Origin: Hymenopellis radicata
Taxonomy: Eukaryota; Basidiomycota; Agaricomycetes; Agaricales; Physalacriaceae
Assembly (NCBI GenBank): GCA_015501595.1
Contig: JADNRX010000086.1
Location: 108,285-172,284 of the forward strand
DNA length: 64,000 nucleotides
Direction of reading: 5' to 3'
Shown piece by piece: positions 55,054-64,000 of the stretch. The position numbers and the translations under genes were made by a program. Each line of letters starts with the position of its first letter. Positions within the stretch are counted from its first letter, which is position 1. The notes below the pieces were generated by a model. That model saw only the letters and a program-made list of their open reading frames with translations, did no database searches and was not told the DNA's origin.

Positions 55054-55786
55054 ATGAATTTCTTCCTTCAGGTCTCTGCTCTTAAATACAGTCAGACTGA
55101 CCTCGGTGTTGCCTTCGTTCTCAGATACCGTCTCCTAGGATTGGCATGGCCTCTAGAGAGTTGCCACTCGAACTCGTCACATCACTACGACCCGGACCAA
55201 ATTAACTTGTCGGTAAGAAAGGACCTCAACCAGCAAAGTAACACCCGAATTGACTTGGTCTACAGGTCGAAAGTTTCGGCACTGGTTGTGGCAGGAACTG
55301 CTTCGGTCTCCAACCCGCTCGTGGTGCACGAAGGAGAAGATAGATTCTTACGGCACGCTCACAGGACGAAATTAACCTATCGCCAAGGGAAAACAGCGAA
55401 GGAACAGCCGAAGCTATTTCCTCTGCCCGGATGCTGCTCCGACGCTCGTTGTGGCGCAAACTGTTTCGGTCTCACACCCGCTCGTGGAGCAGAAATAGAG
55501 GACAGATTGTTACGCCACATCACTATGACAGGAATCGACTTACCGTCAGGAGAGGACTTCGGCTGTTATGTCCTCGTTGACGTTAACGCTCATCTCCACT
55601 CCGAATGCTGCTCCCGCGATGGCTGCAGTTATGCCTCAAGGCTGTTCGAAGGAATAGAGATTGATGACATCTGGTGAGATCGCTATCATTTCAATTTACT
55701 TCCTTGCTCTTGAACTTTGAACTTACACTGTCGACAGCGCTTCTTGGACTGGCGATGATGAACGCGCAAATGCCCAGCGTTTCTAG
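55054..55786 (+). CDS. CysR2: repeated Cys-rich protein, inverted copy of CysR1
   Basis: 3' structure as in CysR1: exon to 55673, 64-bp GT..AG intron, last exon 55738-55786, reading DDICASWTGDDERANAQRF. The final cysteine of CysR1 (AQCF) is Arg here. The Met used to start CysR1 is Val (GTG) here, so the true start must lie elsewhere; the frame is open back to 55054, but that region contains the SSP-A promoter element and may not be translated. DNA repeats of about 170 bp underlie the protein repeats (SALVV..SNPLVV.EGEDRFLRH against CCSDARCGANCFGL..EDRLLRH). Coding status moderate. Confidence 0.45.
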
Positions 55787-56144
55787 CAGGTTGGATTATC
55801 TGTCATCAAGTAAGTACAACGAGGAAGTGCACCGCAAGTGTCAAGGTACTTCCCGCGTCGTACTGTGATCAGCCCGCATGTCTTCTCAATTCAATTTTAT
55901 GATGACTTGGTGCCTAGTACAGCCGGGGAAGCGTATGGTATCCATCGTACACGTGCGGGGGAGGAGACAATGTTCTTCGTCACTAATACGGTCGCGGTGC
56001 GTAGGCAACAGTCTGGACATGCTGCTAAACCTGTACTTGCGAGCAAAGGATAAAAACCTCACGTCGATGGTATATGTTCTTCATCCAACAGGCCCTCAAT
56101 TTAACCAAAACCAGATACCGCTCCGGTACTCCCATTCCACCAAG

Positions 56145-56453
56145 ATGTTGCTCAAGTTCTCCGCCATCCTCTTCGTAGCCGCGTTCTTATTTGCTAGTCA
56201 AACAAACGCCGTTGCGGACAACGATGGTTAGTGTCTATGCTTCCTTCGCTTTGTGATGACTCACTCTTTACACCAGTCGACGCGTGTAACGGCTCTAACC
56301 ACTACGACGTCGGTCATGACTGTGCCTTCGGGGAGTCCCAAGGAAGTGCGTGTTATAGCTTGACCATCGGGAATCGTTTCTCACACGGCGTGTATGATAG
56401 CTTGTCTGCTTAATGGCTGCCAGGTTCTGGTTTGTATTCCGAAGGACAACTAG
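56145..56453 (+). CDS. SSP-B2: small secreted cysteine-containing protein
   Basis: Exons 56145-56226, 56277-56345 and 56401-56453, 67 aa, same structure as SSP-B1. Signal peptide KFSAILFVAAFLFASQTNA, mature part VADNDVDACNGSNHYDVGH, DCAFGESQG, TCLLNGCQVLVCIPKDN. All five cysteines are kept while the last exon has diverged at several other residues (QLNS to LLNG, PNAN to PKDN), as expected of a gene under constraint on its cysteines. GGATAAAAAC lies about 95 bp upstream. Confidence 0.75.
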
Positions 56454-56724
56454 GACGTTGTACTCCACGTTTGTACCATCAAAATCCAATTGTTCATGCT
56501 CTTTTAAAACACCGATGGTGTACAGGATATTGAGGCGGTGCATTCGGTATGACGAGTAGGTCCTGTGGGGAGTCGAAAGATGCTTTTTCCCGCCATGGCG
56601 ATACCAAAAGTGGTGAATCGGACTTACAACAATCAGTATCGCGTCAGTGCAGGCCTGCATAATCTAAATTAGGGCTGCAAGCATTTGTAGTCGGTGGCTT
56701 CGAAGGCGCTTCTATTTCCTTTGT

Positions 56725-56835
56725 GGCAGCAGCAGGAAAGGCAGATGAGTACCACGTGATCGTACTCTCTTCCCTTTTCGCCATCATCTAGGTCGTCGAC
56801 GTACTCGTTCTCCTCGCTACGGCCACCAGACCATC
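56725..56835 (+). pseudogene. M-family first-exon module near 56.75 kb
   Basis: Plus strand reads AAAGKADEYHVIVLSSLFAII, then a TAG, then VVDVLVLLATATRPSLSLED. Inverted partner of the copies at 14.4 and 22.3 kb; contains CACGTGATCGT. Confidence 0.4.
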
Positions 56836-57204
56836 GCTATCGCTAGAGGACCAGCGCTGCGGGGCAACACATGCCCAGATTACAGTGGCAGTAATCATCT
56901 GAGGGCGCCGGACCGTGTTCCGTATGGCCGTCGAGTGGGCACGTAGTAACTGGTTAAGTTTTGTTTTCAGCATGAAGACGTTTCCCTGATGTTCGAGACT
57001 GCTTCAGGAGGCGCTTTTTTAATTGTTCTCTAGCGCGAACAATACAACCTGCGGCCTATTGTTCTGCTAGTGTTTTAGACCGAGCATCGCTTCTGGTACT
57101 ATTGTCCTATTGTTTATACTCGTCCTAGATCATGCGCCTCAATTCTATCAGGCGTGATATAAAGTACTCGCATTCCTCTGCTCTGGTGTGTATCTCCATC
57201 TCCC

Positions 57205-58723
57205 ATGTGTTTAACCCACGTAAGTTTCCCCATTGCATTTGAAGTGTCTTCAATAAGTACTCACTGATACGCTTTCGCTTCTAGCCTATCCACGATTTAC
57301 CACTCGAGCTCAAACTCGTAATCATCGACTGTGTATCCCTCCACTTCCCCAGTCTGAAAGCCCTTTTCCAATCTAGATTGTGGCATCGAGACTGTGGCGT
57401 TTATATCCAGAAGCAGGTCTTCAGAAACATCACCCTGGCGGTAAACCAAACACGGGATCGCAAACAAGCGATCCCTACAGCGCTACTCTTCAAACGGGCA
57501 ATCCCTAATATCCCTACGGAAGCTGTACTTGCGTCTCTCGAGAAGACACAACGTCTCCGGACTTACGTCCGGACGATGAGCGTTCAAGAAGATATCTGGA
57601 GCGACGGTGATACGAGGAACGTCTCCCGCCTCGCCGCGATAATAACCGACATGTCGCGCCTGGAACGGGTCTCCTTAAACCACTGCATCCGGCCTTCACA
57701 CTCTGTTATAAATGCCTTAACGTCTTCTCCATCTCTCCGCGTCGTTGTCTTCAAAGCTTGTTCATTCAGCCTGCAGGACATCGTCAACCTTCTCTACAGC
57801 GTCCCTTGCCTGGCAGTTCTGCATTTTGAAGATATGGTCTCCGTGAACGGGCTTGCCGAAGTCCACGACGAATCCGAGGAGATTGTCATATGTCCTTTGA
57901 TTGATTTCGGTGACGCTAATACACGGCTTCAAAACGGAGTCTCTCTGGAAAATCGTCATCAGGGTGTATCCTTAGAGGAACTCCGTTTCACTCGACTAGA
58001 GGTTAAAGGAATAGGCGAATGTTCCGCTTTGCACCTTTGGGACTTCCTGGCCACGTCGGGCGTTCTACGCGAAGTCGGCACGCTGGACGTAACCGCATTT
58101 GATCTCTACCCAGTTACCCCCGACCGTCTTCAGACGATGGTCAATCTCACGAGAAGGCTATTCGCCATTCATGGCACGGATTGTAGGATGTATTTTCTCT
58201 GCATCATGAAGGGAAATTGATTTCTGTCTGAATTCTAGTTTGCGGAGACGATAGGCAGGGGCTCAAGGACAAGGAGCCGATACACCCTGTCCTACAGCTA
58301 AACAACATCAGCAGCTATCAATTTAACATCTCCATCGACATCCATCGACCTCACTATGACACAGCGGCATACGTACTCGACGAGAAGCTACTGCTGTGGA
58401 ATATCCAGGCGCTGACCACGTCACATCAGCTGGAAACGCTCGTCATAGAGTTTTCCCTGGACAGCCTTTACCGACCTCCGAATTCTAATGACGGCCAGAC
58501 TTGGGTCGAGGTCGACAAAGCGGTGTCAACCACGGCGCGAGAACTGCGGGTTCTCCTGCTAGTTTTTCTTGCCAGCGACCGCCTTGAAGATATGCAAAAG
58601 TGGATGACAGCGTGGATTTTACAGCGTCTTCCTCGCACGACGACTAAATTTGGGTTGTCGGAGGAGCTTGGATGGCATTGGAACAAAGGAAGGCGGGGAT
58701 GCTTGAAGTTCTTGCTCAGGTAG
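57205..58723 (+). CDS. Y3: F-box-like protein of the Y family
   Basis: Exons 57205-57219 (MCLTH), 57285-58182 and 58239-58723, 465 aa, frame intact. F-box-like N terminus PIHDLPLELKLVIIDCVS, then SLKALFQSRLWHRDCGVYIQ, a leucine-rich irregular middle (VSRLAAIITDMSRLERVSL, LHLWDFLATSGVLREVGTL), and a last exon beginning CGDDRQGLKDKEPIHPVLQL and ending GRRGCLKFLLR. The intron-2 donor is GTAGGA rather than GTAAGA. The C terminus is shorter than Y1 by a few residues. A GATATAAAG box lies about 45 bp upstream. It is tail to tail with CAP1, mirroring Y1/CAP0. Confidence 0.75.
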
Positions 58724-59016
58724 CGATAGCAACGTTTTGATATAAACTGACTATCTGTCGTAGGAGTCTATGAAAGAAGAAGAATGTTCGATTCCTGCAT
58801 TACGCAGTTACTGGCGACTTGGCGCGCCGAATAAGGAGAGAGCTAAAAGGTCAACTTGAAGGAATCGAATTCGAATTCGAAATGGTTTCAAAATTCGGTT
58901 GATAAGCAATTAGGAATAGATACAAGGAGTGAACACAGTAAGTGTACGATACCAAAAATTAGAGCGAGTGAAGGTCCATGGCAAGGAGGAATTCCATGGC
59001 GTATGTTAACGCTCCC

Positions 59017-59869
59017 TTAAACATGTCTTCCGACATTGTCCCTTCACAGTTCGTCAGAAACATTTCAGCAATCGCAATGGAGAACGCAAGACTAACCCGA
59101 ATTGACCCGCATAGTTTCCTGGAGGGGAATAGCGGCATACGACGTACTGGCTGGCGTCCGACCCGAAGATCGTTCCGGCAGCGCATTGGCCTACAGCGCA
59201 TGCGACAGAAGTGGTACTCTTCCAGACCACCTACGAGCGAAATCATGAACATACGGCATTGGACTGTGAATGGGAACGCGGCTTACCTGCGTGAAGTGAC
59301 CTGTGGCCGAGGAGAATACGGGGTTGTTGTCTAGGTTGTCGTTCAGGACAGTGCAGAAGGTGTACGTTAGGAATACGTACAGTCATATTGCGCTAGTTGT
59401 ACAAGAGGTTGAGAAACTAGAATGAGAGGACAATACGAAAACGTACAAGCTTCGGACATCCACGAGTCCACTGCCCCTTTGATCTGGTCTCCGCCTTGCG
59501 CCGTTGTAGCATACTACGTAGCGTTAGAACAGTCTGTACAAGGAAGACGCGATATGCGAACCAAGTTCTCGCCGTAGTTACCGCCGCTGATGATCCCGTT
59601 AATAGGTATGTCGGAAGTAGTACCACAAGGAAGACATACCTATGCTGAAATTGGCATGCATTCGCCCAGCTGAGGGTCGCAGCATACAAATCCTCGTTCC
59701 AGGTCAAAGCGTTGGCACCGTAGTCAGCACGGGCGGCATTGTGGTCGGCGAGAACAGCTGCCTTGAGGTCATCTTTCGCATCGCGTGCGACAAGATCACC
59801 CTGGGGGACGCTGAGTGCGGAGGCGGCTACGGCAAACGAGATGGCGACGAAGGACTTGGTGAACAGCAT
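59017..59869 (-). CDS. CAP1: secreted CAP/PR-1-like protein
   Basis: Seven exons: 59869-59640, 59586-59562, 59513-59447, 59392-59381 (12 bp), 59330-59287, 59230-59097, 59041-59017; 178 aa. Signal peptide KSFVAISFAVAASALS, then a CAP domain: VLADHNAARADYGANALTWN (the family's first His), LSWANACQFQHS, GGNYGENL, NNPVFSSATGHFTQVVWKST (the GHFTQ.VW motif), VACAVGQC and VVCRYSPPGNYAGQF. Six exon joins all preserve frame. TATAAAA lies 36 bp before the ATG. CAP proteins are extracellular; fungal members bind and export sterols and other lipids, and some protect against plant compounds. Complete and apparently functional. Confidence 0.85.
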
Positions 59870-59911
59870 GGTGGGTTGTGAGTAGGAGGATGCGCGAGGC
59901 TGTTTTTATAC

Positions 59912-62340
59912 GTATTGCGGACCAGGCTATGCGTTTCAGAAAACGCCGACAAGCGAGAATAAGACCGTCTGAGGACGAGTCTAGTGGAGCATCGGGTGAG
60001 TTAACGACATTATCGGGACCAGAAGTTTGAGGTTACTCCGATTGGGGTGGACCACAAGACGATTTGTCAAAAAAGGCTTGTAACCACGCGTTCGACGACG
60101 GGGATGCCAAGCCGAGGCTCCCTTTGACAAACTCCGAAGTGCTTCAGGTAACCCATCTAAAACTCTGAGGCTCTTTTACAGGTGGTTCGGACTGTGCGTG
60201 ATGGCGGTCGTATGGAGAGGAGCGGATGATCGGTCCGAGATAATCGGTGCGTTTTTAACGTATTGCAAGCCACCAGCGCCACTTTTAAATGGACCACGAA
60301 AAGCCACGAAATTCGCCAACCTGGAACGCACGATGCGTAACACTGAATAGCACCGAATGTCTTCTCTCTCGGTTGCCCGGAGGAGAAAGTCAGGTGTAGC
60401 ACGTGATCGTTTCATCTTCTTTTCCTCCCCTCATCCCAAGCGAAGCTGCTGTTGCGGAATTGGCATTTTGCGCTGTTCGTCCGCATTAAAGTCAAGAGCG
60501 TCAAGTCGAGGAATCCTGGAAGTCTCCTTGCCGACATACTGCAGCCGTCTCCTACGCCAGCGGCTGAATTAGAGAGCTGGAAAGAAAAGGAAAAAAGAGA
60601 AAGAGAGCATCTTGTACGATTGTGTTTTTCCTTTCCATCTAAGCTATGTAACTGTTGTACTCAGCAGTCGACAGATGCTGATCACACTGAGACTGCTAAA
60701 AGCATGGCTGTCTAAGGAGATGCTGCGATGATCGTCTGAAGCAGTAATGTTCCGCGACTACTTATTGTTCCGAATCCCCATCCCGCATGGACGACTGTTC
60801 TGCTCCACCTTCGCATCATTGGCATCTAGTACAAATCCAGTAACTTTGACAAACTGCATCCGCGTGGACACTGAAACTAGTAACGAAGTCCATACAAATG
60901 GATGTGCCCCATGGTAATACAAAAGTTCTAGCTCGCAATTAGCTCGTGCCGCTTGTATTTACCATGTTTCATGTACGTCTACCAGGCTTGTCGTGTTGTT
61001 TTTACGCTCGTTCTAATTCCTGACAAGTCCCATGTTTAGCAAGTATGATCATCACCATGTGTTCGAGCCAGCCCCCATGACTTGAAGGACCTCTTCAGTC
61101 AGCAGGCCACCCGCGCACTGAGCCGGCCTAGCTGTTCGTGGTTAGCCAAATGACCTAATCCATATCTTTTCTTTCAGCCATGGACGACAATAGGCGAGCG
61201 GACGCGCATGCACCACCCAGCGCTTTTGGATTCCCACTAACGTGGATGGATGCGTTAGGGAAAGGATGTTTGGCCCGCTATGGTCGCAAGAACGAGGGTC
61301 TGCTCTCATGGACGACATCGATGTCGACGACGATAAGCGCAGCGAATATATCGTAACCAATAGTCTGGTTCGGCGGACGCAGGACGGCGTTCCCATCCAC
61401 AGAGAGCTGTGGTCCATACAAGGATCCGACGCTAGGTACCCAGGCTTCTGGAAACGCCATAGACGCGGACGATTCCCACTGCGAACTGCCGATCCCACGC
61501 GTCAAGGGAGCTGTTCATATATCTTCGCCGCGGCGTCGGCGAGATGGTGTCAATGTGTTTGGTGCGATGCCAGAGCGAAAGGATGATATAGAGGTACGTG
61601 TTCATTCTGCTTTGTGACAGCGGGCTGAGTATTTGGACAGACTACATACGACCCACCATTCCCGCCTTGGCCTCGCTCTGGTTCCCATCTCTTCGTACTC
61701 TCTAGTAAGTCTACCCCATACAGATCCCTCCATTGAGCCACGTCATATGGTGCCAGACAAGCAACTTGTACATTCACAGGGCGAGCGTGAAATGTGTGGC
61801 GAGACATCTGTACTTGTCTGTCTAGCGGGTACGACTCTCCAGCTCGAACATAGTCTTCACCGCCTTCTTATCCTTACCACTTTTCATCGGCGAATTGGAC
61901 CGCCAGTATTCTCCTCCATTGGGGCTGTGGCTGATTGTCGTCTTAGCGCCCCGTCTTGACCGGACTCCCTTTCCGAAGGGCTCCATTGGCGCGGGGCCAT
62001 CGCCTATATGGGAGCTCCTCTTGTGCGAGCATGCTTCCGTTGTGGGCGCGCACCACCTCCTCCTCGTGGTGTTGGGGCTGTTCGTTCTTCACCTGTCGTT
62101 CGGAGCTCTCTTCTTCGTGGGGACGTCTCGTCCTCTTTGTTGTGTAGAGGGGGCGTTCCTCTTCGTAGGCCGTCTCCCGTGTGCATTGTGGGTGGGAGTG
62201 AGGACCAGAGGGTTTGTAGAAATATGACACGGCAGCGAAAGGTACCAGTTGGTTTTGGTCCAGGATATACGTGAGAAACGTGGTAGGAGGCTATCTGGTC
62301 GTCGTCGGCAACAAACCTCAGACTTGAAATGAGCAGGGAT
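59912..62340. other. Spacer between tandem CAP units
   Basis: 59912-60490 is CAP1 upstream sequence, repeated upstream of CAP2 (63434-63990), including CACGTGATCGTTTC at 60399. From 61180 to 62230 long frames occur on both strands. The plus strand 61242-61586 reads PLWSQERGSALMDDIDVDDD and RTQDGVPIHRELWSIQGSDA without recognisable homology, and 61895-62227 is hydrophobic (HLLLVVLGLFVLHLSFGALF) but overlaps a hydrophilic frame on the other strand. I cannot support a gene. Confidence 0.4.
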
Positions 62341-62535
62341 TCGGCGCCGTAGAGAGCTAGAAGGTCAACTTGAAGGAATCGACCAGAAGGAAAAGTTCGA
62401 TTGTTAAGCAATCAAGAAACTCAGATGACACGAATACAAGGAGTGAATGCAGTAAGTGTATGATACCAAAAATCAGAACAAATTCGAGATCCAGGACAAG
62501 GAGGAACATTCCATGGCGTACGTTAACGCGCTCCC

Positions 62536-63392
62536 TTAAACATGTTTTCCAACATTTCGGCTTCAAAGCTCGTCAGAAATCTTTCAGCATTAGCAATGGA
62601 GTAACGGAAGACTGACGGGAATTGACCCTTGTAGTTGCCTGGAGGGGAATAGCGGCACACGACGTAGTAACTGGCGGCCTTATCAAAGATCGTTCCGGCA
62701 GCGCACTGGCCTACAGCGCATGCGACAGAGGTGGTACTCTTCCAGACCACCTACGAACGAAATCATGAATATGGGGCATCAGATCCGAGATGTGATGTGG
62801 CTTACCTGCGTGAAGTGACCTGTGGCTTGGGAGAATCCGGGGTTGTTGTCTAAGACGTGATCTAGTAGTAGGACAGAGTTGTACATAGCGAATACATACA
62901 ATCATATTTCGCTAGTTGGACGAGATGGTAAGAATGTACCATGAACAGGAGAACAGGGGAACATACAAGCTTCATGCATCCAAGAGTCCACTGCTGCCTT
63001 GATCTGGTCTCCGCCTTTCGCCGTTGTAGCATACTACGCAGCATCAGAGCATTCTGAAAGAGGAAGACGTGTTCTACGAACCAAATTCTCCCCGTATTTA
63101 CTGCCACTGATGATCCCGTTAATAGGTATCTCGGGACTAGGGTGGACAGTAGGACATACCTAATACTATGCTGGAACTTGCATGTGTTCGCCCAGCTGAG
63201 GGTCCCCGCATACAAATCCTCGTTCCAGGTCAAATCGTTGGCACCGTAGTCAGCACGGGCGACATTGTGTTCGGCGAGAACAGCTGCCTTGAGGTCGTTC
63301 GCATCGCGTGCGACAACATCACCATTGGCGATGCTGAGTGCGGAGGCGGCTACGGCGAGAGAGATGGCGATGATGGACTTTATGAAGAGCAT
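62536..63392 (-). CDS. CAP2: secreted CAP/PR-1-like protein
   Basis: Seven exons as in CAP1: 63392-63160, 63106-63082, 63033-62967, 62911-62900, 62849-62806, 62750-62617, 62560-62536; 540 nt, 179 aa. Signal peptide KSIIAISLAVAASALS; CAP domain AEHNVARADYGANDLTWNED, GSKYGENL, NNPGFSQATGHFTQVVWKST, VACAVGQC, VVCRYSPPGNYKGQF. The last exon reads RNVGKHV where CAP1 has DNVGRHV. It differs from CAP1 by many substitutions and a 2-residue addition at the first splice (HSISGS), so the tandem duplication is not new and both copies stayed open. TATAAAA lies 35 bp upstream of the ATG. Confidence 0.85.
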
Positions 63393-64000
63393 GGTGGGTT
63401 GTGAGTAGGAGGATACGTGAGGTTGCTTTTATAGGTATTGCTGGCTAGGCTATGCGTTTCAGAAAACGCCGAGAAGCGAGAATAAGACCGTCTGAAGATG
63501 AGTCTAGTGGAGAAGCGGGTGGGTTAACGACATTATCGGGACTAGAGGCACCGCGAGACGATTCGTCAAGGAAGGCCGTAATCACGCGTTCGACGAGGTG
63601 GATGCCAAGCTGGGGGTCTTTTGACAAACCCCAAGCTGCTTCTTGTAACGCATCTCGAACTCTGGGGCTCTATTACAGGCATTTCTGACTCTTGATGGCG
63701 GTCGTACGAAGAGGAGAGGCTGATCGTCATCGGTCCGAAATAATCGGTGCGTTTTCAACGGTAGATGAGGTATCGGCTCACTTGTAAAATGGACCACGAA
63801 TTTCGTGGACCTAAAACCACCCTACATAGCACCGACTATCTTCTCTCCGGTTGTCCCGAGCAAGTTTGGAGGGAGGAAGTCAGGTGACGCACGTGGTCGT
63901 TTCATACCATCTACTACTTATTGCAAAACTGCTGGTGCAGAAATGGCATTCTGCTGTTCATCCGCATTACAATCAAGCCAAGTCGGGAATCATGGAGGTC

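Noticed and set aside
61943..62230. Opposed ORFs at 61895-62227 (+) and 62230-61943 (-)
   Set aside because: A hydrophobic frame against a charged frame on the opposite strand is a compositional effect; no splice sites or homology favour either.

Overview
The window looks like nuclear DNA of a basidiomycete mushroom-type fungus (Agaricomycetes). Genes are rich in 45-60 bp GT..AG introns, often with CTAAC-like branch sites. Recognisable products are typical of that group: an MFS sugar transporter, an RTA1-like protein, a Fic-domain gene, F-box proteins with the 'LAHVSRAWR..ALGTSVLWSRL' signature, PR-1/CAP secreted proteins, an NmrA-like protein, an arrestin-like adaptor and an Agaricomycete-type family with a 'TGCEKTSYW' motif. 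There are no rRNA genes, CRISPR arrays or bacterial operons.

Layout. Bases 1-6800 hold ordinary genes: a 3'-truncated sugar transporter (-), an RTA1-like gene (+), a four-helix membrane protein (-) and a decayed Fic gene (-). From 7 to 33 kb lies a left accessory arm built from repeated units. These are W genes (small NLS-bearing proteins with an 'SPSIDDLLADLEAS' motif), F-box family F (downstream of W1 and W2), F-box-like family Y, CAP genes, small secreted cysteine-containing proteins (SSP-A, SSP-B), a repeated Cys-rich ORF (CysR), a decayed membrane-protein family (M) and the large Z gene. From 33.8 to 45.9 kb is a single-copy core: NmrA-like, a 101-aa unknown, a MAT2B/RmlD-like reductase and an arrestin-like gene, followed by about 4.9 kb with no recognisable gene. 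From 45.9 to 60 kb a right arm repeats the left arm in inverted order and orientation (Z2, M2, SSP-A2, F3, M3, SSP-A3, CysR2, SSP-B2, Y3, CAP1). A further tandem CAP copy lies at 62.3-64 kb.

The most notable structure is this inverted segmental duplication bracketing conserved genes. Many copies are broken in different ways: frameshifts in W1, Y2 and F3, lost splice sites in SSP-A2 and SSP-A3, and a chimeric 5'-less CAP0. Others (W2, F1, F2, Y1, Y3, SSP-A1, SSP-B1, SSP-B2, CAP1, CAP2, Z1, Z2) still read as intact genes. Three non-autonomous DNA transposons with terminal inverted repeats and plausible target duplications are visible, one nested in another. I did not identify a complete new defence or metabolic system. 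The best candidate for something undescribed is the W + F-box cassette, carried with its promoter block and embedded among fast-evolving secreted-protein genes.
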